DNA from: Locusta migratoria
Taxonomy: Eukaryota > Arthropoda > Insecta > Orthoptera > Acrididae
Assembly: GCA_026315105.1 (NCBI GenBank)
Contig: CM048747.1
Coordinates: 282,353,654 to 282,417,653 of the forward strand
DNA length: 64,000 nucleotides
Reading direction: 5' to 3'
Part shown: positions 22,094 through 32,900 of the stretch, piece after piece
Numbering within the stretch: position 1 is the first letter of the stretch
Layout of the letters: every line of letters begins with the position of its first letter
Translations under genes and position numbers: made by a program
The notes under the pieces: model-generated
What the model saw: only the letters and a program-made list of their open reading frames with translations
Told to the model about the DNA's origin: nothing
The model's database searches: none

Positions 22094-22529
22094 TTTTTCC
22101 TGCTAGGAATTTTTCGTCTTAATAATCGTTTCATTTATTTTATTTTATTATTTTATTTTTCTCCCCTAACCTACCTCCCTACTCCATTCCTAAGCTGCAT
22201 CTCCCATCTAGGCTGTGCTGTACCCATCCCCACCACCATGACACAACCTTCCTATCCCCTCTCCCCTTCCCTCCCTTCCCCGATTCACACACAGCAGAGT
22301 GTGATTTGAAGTGCGGCAGCCGGAGGTGACGGTTGTATAACTGTGTGCCTATGTGATTGTGTGAATGTTCTATTTTCTGAAGAAGACCATGGCCGATAAC
22401 TGAAAGTGTTGTATGTGTGTGTCCTTTGTATGTGCCTGTCACAGCTCATCGCCATGTCTTTGCGGTGAGTTGTGAACTGTCCTATATTATTAATTCCAAC
22501 ATGGACTTTCCATTATTAAAAAAGCAATA

Positions 22530-23040
22530 TATGTCTCTTCATAGAAAGACGGTCACTGTATGTAATAAGAGATGTCTTAGACTATATATCTAGAACACCC
22601 TACTAAAAGAAATTGCCACATATCTAGCATTAGTTTATTATAAATTGCTATTGTAATGGTGTGTGCCATGTGATGGGACAATGTTTCCAGATTTAATGAG
22701 GATTGCAAAGCAAGTGTTGCTGACAGTATATGTTTTATGATCGTGGGTCATACCAAAAAGGACAGCTTAAGCCAGTGAGCATATGTAAATTCATTCTGGA
22801 GACAACTATCTAGTCTGTGCATAACACATTTATTCACAATATCATTTTACGAGTGTATTAGTTCCACAAGATCTGCAGAATAATTCTAGTGATATTTGGA
22901 AAGTGGAAGAGAGTCACTGTTAGAAGTAAAGGAATTAATGTCACTGTGAGTCACACTGTAATAGCTCAGTTTTAAGAAAATTACCACTGGAAAAGGCACA
23001 GTTCCAGGACCAGCACACAGGAGTAACCTGATAAAAAAAT
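22530..23040. other. Unassigned
   Basis: No gene or repeat family recognised. Confidence 0.4.
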
Positions 23041-23545
23041 ATTATACACTCCTCACTCTGCTGGAGGATGAAAGATTCTGTGATAAATTATGAATTGCTA
23101 CATAATTTTTTTTCTTCTGGGGGGGGGGGGGCACATGGAACCAAATAAATGGAATAATGGGGTAGAAGATATAGTTCTGGTTATTGCGAAAATGAGATGC
23201 ATGTGTGCAGGTTGTATACTGAGGGGGGGGGGGTGGAAGGCAGTCAACAATCAGAAGATTGGTTTGAACACCACAGTGCTTTACTAGGCATGGTCCTGTT
23301 TGGAGGTGGTATGCCATTGCCTTACTCTGACCAAACTGACTCACCCAGCCAGTTATAGGGGGACCTACAGTTTAACGTCAGTTCCGAACCACGGTGCTAC
23401 TCGATATTTTTCATGTCAACAACATTGTCAGAGCTGAAAGAAGTGGAAAGTGATAGATAAAACTCCTAGGACCTTGCAGGGATCGAACCCACAACCTTTA
23501 GATTTATGATCTGACACTCTTATCACTGTGCTACCGAGCCGTACT
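23041..23545 (-). mobile_element. tRNA-like SINE and flanking poly-G repeats, minus strand
   Basis: Read on the minus strand, 23545 to about 23460 is tRNA-like: cggtagcacagtgataagag as A-box region and ggttcgatccctg as B-box. A body extends to about 23215 (the gtggtatgccattgcc region). Two poly-G runs lie at about 23118-23131 and 23222-23233. A shorter related copy is at 47925-48045. Confidence 0.6.
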
Positions 23546-23639
23546 GAGGGGTATGGAAGGAAAATGGACTAAGAATATATTGTTCACTGTTTCCTGCTAT
23601 TGGAAAATACTATCAAACTAGGTAGAGTTATTTATTTAT

Positions 23640-24435
23640 CCTTTGATCGCTGTGTGGGGTGATACTGGATACGTCAAGTGTATTATACATTTACAGTGTT
23701 GCCTAATTACAATACAATAAGCATATGTAGCACAGTACCGTACAAAAGAATACAATGTAATATGTAATACAATGCAATTAGCATGAAATTATCATTCACA
23801 AGTACTTCTGGCACATTTTTCGTATATTGCCTTAGAGACTAGATTTTCTTTGTGTTTCTTTTGTATTAATCTCAAAATATTTCTTGACACTGTACAAACA
23901 TACTGTAATCAAACATTCTCTTAGTTTTATTTTGAATATTGGTAGAACTTTTATATTTTTATCCTGCCTGGTAATGTTGTAAAGTAAGCACCCAGCTTTA
24001 GTAGGTTCTCTATCAGGCAGTTTTAGTCAGTTACTGTTGACGTGATAATCATCTTTAATTCTTGTGTTGTAATTGTGCATATGTCTGTTTAGTGATAGTG
24101 TGCAGTTTAATTTGAGGTACACGATGGTTTCATAAACATACAAAGATGGGACTGTCAAAATTTTAGACTTTGAATTTGATTTTACAGGACACTCTCTGTG
24201 ATAGCCTTCCAGTACATCTGATTGCTACCTTTTGTAGCTTCAGCAGTCTATTTATATGCACATTTGGTGCTCTACCCCATATTATTATACCATATAACAA
24301 CTGTGGGCGAATGAGTTCATAGTACATGTTTGATAGTGTATCTGCATCAACTGTATGTGACATTTTCTTAATTGAAAACACACTGAAACTTATTTTTGAA
24401 CAGCTCTTTTCTATATGGTTTTCCCAAATCATGAA
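23640..24435 (-). pseudogene. LINE fragment (RT C-terminus and 3' end), minus strand
   Basis: The minus strand encodes SKISFSVFSIKKM, NMYYELIRPQLLYGIIIWG and LLKLQKVAIRC, the thumb region typical of CR1/Jockey-group LINEs, then in broken frames SLYVYET and a C-terminal KIKLRECLITVCLYSVKKY. A similar C-terminus is seen at 58740-58985. 5' truncated. Confidence 0.75.
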
Positions 24436-25049
24436 TCTATGTAATAAAAAAATGAAAACAAGATCAAGAGCTTTGCCTCTGAGTGAAGATCAAAATCTTG
24501 TCAGCTTAGCGTATCAAATGTTTGTCTGTCTATTTTATTTCTTATTTTTAGACAATTTTACAAAAATTGTCTAGTTTTTTTAATTGTTAGTATCAAGTTT
24601 TGTTCAAAAAGCATAAAAAGTAATAAATTAAAATATAAGTTTGTATTCTACCATTAAGAAAGAGTGTATAGATCAAAGGAAAGCACAGAAATTTCAGTTT
24701 ATCACTTTATTCAATATTATTCAACGTGGCATATCTTAATTGTGAACCTGAATGAAAGAATTTTGCTATTCTACACCAGTGAATCTGTTTATGTTAAAAT
24801 TGCTAGCCGTTGAAGAGAAATTTTTGAAACTTCATTTACACAGCAGCAGTTTGTGAAATATTTCAGTTTTCTTTCAAATTATCAACTATGTTTTCGTTAG
24901 TAAACCATATTACTTTCGTTGTATTCTCAAACATATAAAATACCACTGTAAACTGAATACACCTTCATTGGCTGCTCATTTGTTGTCTCTAGCAGATAAC
25001 CAACATAACAACTCCTGCTCTCCCCACCTAACATTAGTCTGTGGCCTGC
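24436..25049. other. Unassigned AT-rich sequence
   Basis: No gene or repeat family recognised. Confidence 0.4.
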
Positions 25050-25180
25050 TGCCTGCACTTGTCTTGCTCATGCCTGTGGTGACGGGTGTTGTAAGCATGT
25101 GGACAGCACGTGCTATTTGAATGTGCGCTTGCGCTCACTACCTCACATCACATCTCCCTTCATTGTGGAGAAAGGGACCA

Positions 25181-25235
<55 letters not shown>

Positions 25236-25619
25236 GCATCCATTGGGTCCTCACCACAAAAATGTCGGGCTGACACCAGTGAATATGGTTGTGGGACCTG
25301 GAAGTGCTGTGCAGCTCAGTGTGCTCTCTTTGATTGTGGCCAGTGCGATATGGCAGGTGAGAAGGGTTCAAGATCCATGGTGCTCTCCTCTTGCAGGGTG
25401 GGCACAATCGGGAGTGTACACTCAAGTGGAGAGAGAGGAGGAAGCGGCAGTGGTAGAGCGGGTGTGGTGGGTGGGGCTGCCGCTGGCCAGGATGTTGGTG
25501 TCGTGGGCCACAGCTTCCTGGTTGGCATGGGGGATTCACCTGGTTGAAGCTGTGCTTGACAGCCATTCTGTGACATTGATGGGAGCCATGAGGGGGGCTG
25601 TGCTGCATGTCCTCCCACT
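25050..25619 (-). mobile_element. Ty3/Gypsy pol C-terminal tail and possible LTR, minus strand, part 1
   Basis: This is the continuation, beyond the LINE copy A insertion, of the minus-strand Gypsy remnant at 31630-32495. The minus-strand frames are proline/serine/threonine-rich, like the tail that follows integrase in Gypsy pol. A (CA)n run of about 50 bases occupies 25181-25233. I could not define an LTR boundary. Confidence 0.5.
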
Positions 25620-25630
25620 CTCTGCCTGCC
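25620..25630. repeat. 11-bp target-site duplication, left copy, of LINE copy A
   Basis: ctctgcctgcc is repeated at 31619-31629. The two copies define the ends of LINE copy A. Confidence 0.88.
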
Positions 25631-26026
25631 TCCCTCAGGGGCTCAGCATTAATTTGCTGAGTACGGGCTTGGCGAACCCGGGGTCCTGAGCTGTGGGCTG
25701 TGTCGCGCCAACAGTCTGCTACACCATAAGCTCTGTGCGTGCTTCAACGACCATCGTTCGGCGCGACGGTGGAACGTTGTACGTTTCAGAGCCTGGGGAT
25801 CTTGGCTTAATCGCCCGGGTCGCGAGGACAGTACAAACCTCTATGAAAAGCCCCTCAATCTCAAGGTGTGCTACGTGCCGAGGAGATGCATGGCTGTTGA
25901 GGTTGAACAGCCGCTAGCGAGCAACCTCTGAGGAACTTGCCGCACCTCAGTTGTATAAGGCTTACCCAGGCAAGCGGGGCTCTGCCTGGGTGGACCTTTA
26001 GTTCCCTAGCTGCTCGTGGGACGAAC
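25631..26026 (+). promoter_or_regulatory. LINE copy A 5' UTR with conserved hairpins
   Basis: The first 60 or so bases, beginning cctcaggggctcagc, are identical in copies A, B and C, including the potential hairpin ctcagc...gctgag at the extreme 5' end. About 70 bases before the ORF1 start, acccaggca and tgcctgggt form a second hairpin that is preserved in the other copies by compensatory change. LINEs of this group rely on internal promoters in this region, so conservation may reflect promoter, RNA structure or both. Confidence 0.65.
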
Positions 26027-27529
26027 ATGAAACGAGCAAATAAAAGCGTGGCCAGTCGCGAAAACGGCGTCTCTAAGCGTGGGAAGACAGAGTTTAACGC
26101 CTCTACTTATGATCCTAAGACGTTTCTGTCCCTTGCCACACCATGGGAGGAAAGAAGGGCACTTAATAGATCTGAGCCATACTCACCTCAATATCTGGTC
26201 TGTGAGCGTACTGATGGCGAATCCTTCACTTCTACTAAGCCTCAGTTTTTTGTTGACACAATTGAAGACAAATTTGGTGAAGTAGCATCATTTTCGAAGA
26301 TGAGGAGTGGGGCCGTTCTGTTACAGGCGGCGTCCTCGGCCCAGTCGCGGGCACTACTTGCCTGCGACAGGCTGGGTGATATCCCGGTGCGTGTCACGCC
26401 CCACAAATCATTAAATATGGTCCAAGATCTTATCTATCATCGCGATCTTTTATCCCAGACCGATGACAAGCTGCGAGCATACCTGCAGCGACAAGGTGTC
26501 CACTTCGTCCGGCGGGTGTACAGGGGTCCTAAAGAAAGTAGGGTTGCCACCGGTGCTTTTATCTTGGCTTTCGAAGGCGATACACTGCCTGAGAAGGTTA
26601 AGGTAATGGTCTACCGGTGTGAAGTCAAGCCCTATGTCCCCCCTCCTATGCGGTGTTTCCGGTGCTGGAAGTTCGGGCACATGTCGTCCCGATGTACTTC
26701 CAGCCCAACATGTAGGGAATGTGGGCGGCCACCTCACCCGGACGCCCCATGCACCCCGCCTCCGCTATGTGTGAATTGTGGGCAACATCACCCGCCATGC
26801 TCGCCGAACTGCTCAGTTTTACATCGGGAACGTAAAATTATGGAAATAAAGACCTTGGACCGACTGACTTTCTATGAGGCACGTAAGAAATACGAGCGGC
26901 TTCACCCTGTCCGTATGGAAACGTCTTTTGCCACAATTGCAGCAGCTTCCTTGAGACCAGTGAAACCATCAGTGTTGTCTCCTCCTGTGGGCCCTAAGGG
27001 CCGTCAATCTTCCGTGACGGGTGGGGGCCCGTCTCCATCTCTCGCTTCCTCGACACCTGTGGGAGCAACTTCTCCCCCACCATCGGGGACATCTGTCCCC
27101 ACTCCCCAGCCGGAGAAGAAACAGTCTTCCCCGGCCCCTCTTGCTCGGAAGGGGTCGCTCGGGACGCTCCCTTCTGAGGTTTCTCAGAGTGCGCCAGGGG
27201 ATCCTAGCCTTAGGCTAAAGGATCCAACAACCGATGACCGAAGGGCTTCCAGCTCTTCGGCAGTCTCTGATGTCGCTTCTGGAAAGTCCTCCCAGCCCTT
27301 ACCACCAAAGGGCCAGCGGGAGAAAACAAAGAAGACGAAAAAGAAGAAAGAAAAGATTAAGGACCCTTCAGTGGCTCGAAAGGAGCGCTCGCTCACATCT
27401 TCGGCCACTGAAGACGAGGTGGAGATCCTCGCGTCTCCTGAGGATCTCGCCTTCCTAGGATCGCCAGAACCCATGGTTCTTGATCCTGCGGATTCTGTAG
27501 AATCGGCAGCAGGTGCCCCTGCTGAATGA
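26027..27529 (+). CDS. LINE copy A ORF1, gag-like RNA-binding protein
   Basis: An intact 500-residue frame. I choose ATG 26027 because the same position, right after ctagctgctcgtgggac, starts ORF1 in copy C, although the frame stays open further upstream. Residues of about 60-200 form a globular region with an RRM-like feel. Three zinc knuckles follow from residue 210: CFRCWKFGHMSSRC, CRECGRPPHPDAPC and CVNCGQHHPPCSPNC. After these comes IMEIKTLDRLTFYEARKKY, conserved in this LINE type. The C-terminal 170 residues are low-complexity, rich in Pro and Ser, then Lys-rich. The protein would coat the element RNA. ORF2 starts 19 bases after the stop, in another frame. Confidence 0.88.
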   Translation: MKRANKSVASRENGVSKRGKTEFNASTYDPKTFLSLATPWEERRALNRSEPYSPQYLVCERTDGESFTSTKPQFFVDTIEDKFGEVASFSKMRSGAVLLQAASSAQSRALLACDRLGDIPVRVTPHKSLNMVQDLIYHRDLLSQTDDKLRAYLQRQGVHFVRRVYRGPKESRVATGAFILAFEGDTLPEKVKVMVYRCEVKPYVPPPMRCFRCWKFGHMSSRCTSSPTCRECGRPPHPDAPCTPPPLCVNCGQHHPPCSPNCSVLHRERKIMEIKTLDRLTFYEARKKYERLHPVRMETSFATIAAASLRPVKPSVLSPPVGPKGRQSSVTGGGPSPSLASSTPVGATSPPPSGTSVPTPQPEKKQSSPAPLARKGSLGTLPSEVSQSAPGDPSLRLKDPTTDDRRASSSSAVSDVASGKSSQPLPPKGQREKTKKTKKKKEKIKDPSVARKERSLTSSATEDEVEILASPEDLAFLGSPEPMVLDPADSVESAAGAPAE

Positions 27530-27548
27530 CCGTTTCATCTCGTACATT

Positions 27549-30500
27549 ATGGCTATTCAGCAGACTGCAAACGAAATCCTGCAGTGGAACTGCGGCGGAT
27601 TTTTCCGCCATCTGGCAGAGTTGTGACAATTACTCTGCCACTTCCCTGCGATCTGTCTAGCGATGCAGGAAACATGGTTCCCCGTCGACAGGACCCCAGC
27701 CCTCCGAGGCTATCGGGGCTATTTTAAAAACCGAACTATCTACGACAGGGTGTCTGGCGGTGTGTGTGTTTATGTCCACGCCTCTGTCCCCAGTGCTGCT
27801 GTGCCTCTTCAAACGTCTCTAGAGGCGGTCGCTGTTCGACTCCGGGTAGTGCAAGATTTTACCATCTGCTCTGTTTACCTTCCACCTGATGAGGCCATCT
27901 CTCCCACAGACCTCGCAGCCTTGGTCGCCCAACTTCCCCCACCCTTTCTTCTTTTGGGGGACTTCAACGCCCACCACCCTCTGTGGGGTGGCACGCAGAC
28001 CTCGGCCCGGGGTAGGGATGTTGAGTCTCTCCTGTCAGAGCAGAATCTCTGCCTTCTTAACACCGGTGCTCCTACCCACTTTAGCACAGCACATGGTACG
28101 TATTCTGCCATAGACCTGTCCGTCTGCAGCCCTAGCCTCCTTCCACGTCTCACCTGGAGGGTCCATGACGACCTGTGTGGCAGTGACCATTTCCCGATCT
28201 TCCTGTCACTCCCACAATGTTCGCCTGCCGACCATCCGCCTCGCTAGTCCCTCCGTAGGGCTGACTGGCCAGCTTACTCTTCAGCTGCTGTGATTTCCTC
28301 TCCGCTTCCAGCAGATGTTGATGCCGCCGTTCGGCAGGTCACAGAGGACATTGTTTCTGCAGCCGAAAACTCTGTTCCCACAACATCCGGTTCGCTCCAT
28401 CGTCCATCGGTGCCCTGGTGGACACCAGAGATTGCTGAGGCCATTCGGGAACGTCGGCGAGCACTACAGCGCCACCGACGTCACCCTTCTGTCGAACATC
28501 TTGTAGCCTTCAAGTGCCTCCGGGCACGGGCCCGGCGACTGATACAAGATAGTAAGAGAGCCTCGTGGGAGAAGTATGTCGCGTCCATTGGTTCTCGCAC
28601 TTCTCCTTCCAAGGTGTGGTCGCAAGTTCGACGCCTCTTCGGGCACCGCCCACCGGCGGGAATTCCATGCCTTAGCGTCCAGGGTATGCTGTGTACTGAC
28701 CCTGTCGACGTCCCTGAGCACCTGGCAGATCATTTTGCACGTACATCGGAGACTGCTGCCTATAGTGCAGATTTTCGCGCCATTAAAGAGCGAGCAGAGA
28801 GCCAGCAAATTTCATTTCGAACACGACGTTGTGAACCATATAACGTCCCATTTACTGGGTGGGAGTTGGAAAGTGCCCTTGCTGCATGCATGGATACCTC
28901 CCCTGGACCCGATCGCATCCACAGCCAGTTCCTCCGACACCTATCAGCAGATGCCAAAAGCCAACTTCTCGCCCTGTTTAATCGCATATGGCTTGAGGGT
29001 GTTTTTCCGTCCTCGTGACGGGAAAGCATTATCATCCCGGTGATTAAGCCTGCGGCAGATCCGCAGGTGGCAGATAGCTACCGCCCGATCAGCCTCACCA
29101 ACGTTCCATGCAAGCTCCTCGAATGCTTGGTGAGTCGGAGGTTCATGTGGATCCTCGAGGACCGGGAACCTTTGGTGCCACAACAGGGTGGGTTCCGTCA
29201 AGGTCGCTCCGCTGTTGACAATCTTGTGTCACTGGAGTCGGCCATCCGTACAGCATTTAGTCGCCGCAAACACCTGGTTGCTGTATTCTTCGACCTGCGG
29301 AAGGCATACGACACTACCTGGTGCTACCATATCTTGTCTACGCTGTACGACTGGGGTTTACGGGGTCCGATTCCCATATTTATTCAGAATTTCCTGGCGT
29401 TGCGTTCTTTTAAAGTTCGTGTTGGTTCTTGTTTTAGCTCACCTCATTGTCAAGAGAACGGAGTCCCACAGGGTTCCGTTCTCAGTGTCCCTTTATTTTT
29501 AGTCGCCATCAACGGCCTTGTGGCGGCGGTGGGGTCATCGGTATCCACTTCCTTGTATGCCGATGACTTCTGCATGTATTTTAGCTCCACCAGCATCAGT
29601 GTTGCTGAACGCCGGTTGCAAATAGCCATTCGAAAGGTGCAGTCTTGGGCGTTTGCCCACGGTTTTCAGTTCTCTGCGTCGAAGACCCGTGTGATGCATT
29701 TCTGCCGACGTCGGGCAGTACACCCGGAGCCCGAACTCTCTCTAGCTGGAGACCGGCTACGTGTTGTAGAAACACACACGTTTCTAGGCATGTTGTTCGA
29801 CCACCGTCTCACCTGGGTGCAACACCTTCACCAGCTGACACGCAAGTGCTGGCGACACCTCAACATCCTACGTTGTCTCAGCCACACTGTTTGGGGAGCC
29901 TCACGCCCAACGCAATTACAACTTTACAAGGCCCTCATTCAGTCACGCCTAGACTATGGCTGCATAGTCTACGATTCGGCTGCGCCGTCAGCACTGCAGG
30001 CGTTGGACCCAATTTTACACAGTAGTATCCGTTTGGCGACAGGGGCTTTTCGGACAAGCCCTGTAACAAGCCTCCTCCTCGAAGCTGGAATCCTCCCACT
30101 GCGGTTCCGTAGGCAACACCTGCTAACATCTTATGTTGCTCGTGTTCAGGCCTCGCCCTTCCACCCGAACCGCCGGCTCCTTTTTTCGGACGCTGCACTA
30201 CCTATCTCCCCACGGCGACCCAGGTCGGGTTACCCGATCTCGGTCCGTGTTCGTATCCTTCTTTCATCTCTCACATCCCATCCATTACCTACCACTTTCC
30301 ACTAATCCTATCACACCCCTCCTTGGTCCATTCCTCGTTTGCAGCTCCGTCTGGACTTGTCCCATGTATCGAAGGCCTCTGTTTCTCCCGTACATCTCCG
30401 TCACCAGTTTCTGCAAGTGCTCGAGCCGTTCCGTGCCGCAGACGCCATTTACACAGATGGTTCCGTAGTAGATGGTCGTGCTGGATATGCATTTCTACAT

Positions 30501-31247
30501 CACAACCACGTAGAACAGCATTCTCTGCCCTGTGAGAGTAGCATCTTCTCCGCCGAGCTGGTCGCTATTCTCAGAGCTCTAAAACATCTCAAAGCCTGCC
30601 CCAGGGGGTCATTCGTCATCTGTACTGACTTCCTGAGTGGCTTACAAGTGATCCACCAGTGTTTCTCTCGGCACCCAATAGTGCGGTCGATCCAGGACAC
30701 TGTTCACTCCCTATGCCAATCAGGCTGTTCTGTGGTCTTTGTGTGGACCCCAGGTCATGTTGGCATACCAGGGAATGAGCATGTTGATTGATTGGCCAAG
30801 CAGGCCACTATGGGACCACCTCTCACAATTGGTGTCACGGAACAGGATGTTAAACTGGTGTTGCACCGGAGGGTGCGCGAGGCTTGGAGCACCGAGTGGG
30901 TTACGGCGACTGCACCAAATAAGCTTCGGGCAGTGAAGCTCTCCACAGCTTTGTGGAAATCTTCACTGCGGCCGACCCGCCGAGAGCCAGTTGTCCTCTG
31001 TCGCCTCCGGATTGGACATACGTGGCTCACCCACGGGTATCTTCTTCGGCGTGAGGCTCCACCCGTGTGTCGATGTGGCACTGTATTGACAGTGGCCCAT
31101 CTTTTGATGGACTGTCCGCTTTTAGCCGACCTGCGGCACTATTTTACTCTTCCAGACGCACTACCTTTAGTTTTAGGAGACAACGCCTCTATGGCTAACA
31201 AAGTTTTAAGTTTTATCCGCACTGGTGGTTTTTATGACTCTATCTAA
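27549..31247 (+). pseudogene. LINE copy A ORF2 with five nonsense codons, no frameshift
   Basis: From ATG 27549 the same frame can be followed for 1233 codons to TAA 31245, within two residues of the intact copy C protein. It is interrupted by TGA 27624, TAG 28245, TGA 29016, TAA 30303 and TGA 30789. Domains in order: apurinic-type endonuclease (QETWF, GDFNAHHPLWGG, SDHFPIF), reverse transcriptase (VFFDLRKAYDTTW, NGVPQGSVLSV, YADD at residue 670), RNase H (TDGSVVDGRAGY, FSAELVAILRAL, WTPGHVGIPGNE) and a C-terminal CCHC finger (CRCGTVLTVAHLLMDC). The two tryptophan-to-stop changes are G-to-A, and the RNase H one is an arginine-to-stop C-to-T change. Confidence 0.9.
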
Positions 31248-31618
31248 CGGTGAGTGCTTTGGCCTGACATCTTAGGCCACCACCAATATAGTTTTTTCCC
31301 TTTTCACACCCTTAGGGGTTCTTAGTGTATGCAGTATGGCTGGCTCATCCTGTTTTTTTTTTTCTTTTTTTTTTCTTTGTGATCAGCCAGCCAAGATACT
31401 CCACTAGCCAGTTTTATTCCTGACTTTCTTTTAACAATTCTGTGTGTCTTTGTTTTACGTTATCAGTGGTCTGTCCATTGTCAACCTGTACCTTATGTGC
31501 GTGACCAATTTTAGAGCTTTGTTTTACTTTTCATTATTGACAGTGGACTCTCAGTTAGTAACAGGGGACTGATGACCTAGCTGTTTAGTCCCCTCAAACA
31601 AACCAACAACAACAACAA
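31248..31618 (+). other. LINE copy A 3' UTR with terminal stem-loop
   Basis: The 3' UTR ends with a 7-bp stem GGGGACT/AGTCCCC (31564-31570 and 31587-31593) around a 16-base loop, followed by an (aac)n tail. The same stem-loop closes the tRNA-SINEs of this window, so it is the likely recognition site of the element's reverse transcriptase. Confidence 0.75.
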
Positions 31619-31629
31619 CTCTGCCTGCC

Positions 31630-32495
31630 ACTACTGGTCGCAGTTGATCCACAGTTTGGGATGTGAGACCATTCTCCGTGTGGGTCTTCAGAGATAGTGG
31701 CCAGAACAGCGTATGACAACCGCTGGAATTCATTTAGGGCGATGCCCAAACCCACGTGCCCATACTTCCACCCCCGGCTAGAAACAGGTTGATGGTGACT
31801 TGTGGATGTGGACGTGGCCCAATTGGCGGGGGGGGGGGGGGGGTGCAGAAGCTGAAGCAGTGTCAGCGGCTGATGGCAACATAGATGCTCAGCCAGACTC
31901 TTGTCACCAATCAGTATAAATCAGTAGGATGCTAGGAACTTCTCTAAGGCAGCATCGGGGGCATCTGAAGCATACAATTCTTCATTTGGGTCTTGAATGT
32001 TCTGACCAGGCGCTCCACCTCCCCATTGGATTAGGGGTGGAGTGAAGGAGGCAAAGTGTGGCGGACACCCAGGCATGCACAGAAGTCTGAAAACTTTTGA
32101 GAAGAGAACTGTGGGCCATTATCTGTAACCAATGTGACTGGAAAGCCTTCCAAAGCAAAGATTTTGTAAAATCGCTGTGACTGTTACCACTGTTGAAGCA
32201 GAATTACAATGAACCACATATGGAAACTTTGAGAATGCATCTACCACTAACAGTGAAAAGGAATGCTAAAAGGGACCTGTGAAGTCCACATGAACTTGTT
32301 CCCATGCTGAGCCACAGAGAGAAAGATGCACAAGGAGCTGCCTGGTGCAGGGCACATTTCAAACAAGCAGAAACAAGGCTGACAATACCTCCATCTATCC
32401 TAGGCCAGAACACATGACGGCGGGCCAATGCTTTTGTATGGGACACCCCCAGTGGTCTGCATGAAGAAGACTGAGCACTTCCCTCCCTCCCCCCC
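31630..32495 (-). pseudogene. Ty3/Gypsy integrase remnant, minus strand, part 2
   Basis: On the minus strand, frames from about 32490 down to 31630 read the integrase zinc-binding domain (HTKALARRHVFWPRIDGGI...CLKC), then a broken catalytic core, and the pol C-terminal block HTENGLTSQTVDQLRPV that ends the chromodomain-like region in Gypsy. Frameshifts and stops are frequent, and a poly-G run sits at about 31830-31842. LINE copy A split this remnant at 25630/31619, and LINE copy B abuts its upstream side at 32505. Confidence 0.75.
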
Positions 32496-32900
32496 CCCCC
32501 CTCCCAGGGGCTCAGCATTAATTTGCTGAGTACGGGCTTGGCGAACCCGGGGTCCTGAGCCGTGGGCTGTGTCACGCCAATAGTCCGCCACACCGTCAGC
32601 TCTATGCGTGCTTCAACGACCATTGTTCGGTGCCACCATGGAACGCTGTGTGTTTCAGAGTCTGGGGATCTTGGCTTAATAGCCCGGGTCACGAGGCGGT
32701 ACAAACCTCTATAAAAAAAAAAAAAACCTCAATCTCAATGTGTGTTACATGCTGAGGAGTTGCATGGCTGTTGAGGTTGAACATTTGCTAGCGACCAACC
32801 TCTGAGGAACCTGCCGCATCTCAGTTGTATAAGGCTTACCCAGGCAAGCGGGACTTTGTCTGGGTGGACATATAGTTCCCTAGCTGCTCATGGGACCAGG

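Larger units (their letters stand above)
20973..22518. mobile_element. Head-to-head palindromic Penelope dimer inserted as one unit
   Basis: A 3' UTR in minus orientation (20973-21469), a near-perfect palindrome (21470-22093) and a 3' UTR in plus orientation (22094-22518) lie inside a single 11-bp duplication. Both outer ends are Penelope 3' ends. The left end lacks about 35 terminal bases relative to the right, the same asymmetry as in the insertion at 5419-6853. The outer 3' UTRs belong to the family at 5419-6853; the palindrome carries a different Penelope-type UTR (the gttgcgaaagcttgcg motif). No protein-coding region of the element remains. Confidence 0.8.
25631..31618 (+). mobile_element. 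LINE copy A (I-like non-LTR retrotransposon), full length
   Basis: A 5988-bp insertion with an 11-bp duplication. It has a structured 5' UTR (25631-26026), an open ORF1, an ORF2 with endonuclease, reverse transcriptase and RNase H, a 3' UTR ending in the stem-loop 31564-31593, and an (aac)n tail. The combination of triple CCHC ORF1, apurinic-type endonuclease, RT and RNase H is that of the I superfamily; the exact clade is inferred. ORF2 carries five in-frame stops, so the copy is recent but inactive. Confidence 0.9.

Noticed and set aside
25099..25689. Overlapping ORFs of 100-196 codons around 25.1-25.7 kb
   Set aside because: They are carried by a (CA)n tract and a stop-poor GC-rich Gypsy tail, have His/Thr repeats and no domain, and conflict with the minus-strand element reading.
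25631..25700. Possible HDV-like self-cleaving ribozyme at the LINE 5' end
   Set aside because: Such ribozymes are known at the 5' ends of some LINEs, and a GGCGAA stretch resembles the catalytic joining segment. I could not thread the required nested P1-P2-P3-P4 order by hand. A descriptor search (RNArobo/Infernal) and an in vitro cleavage assay at 25631 would decide.
31340..31380. Poly-T tract as a Pol III terminator of an RNA gene
   Set aside because: It lies in the LINE 3' UTR and no box A/B promoter precedes it.
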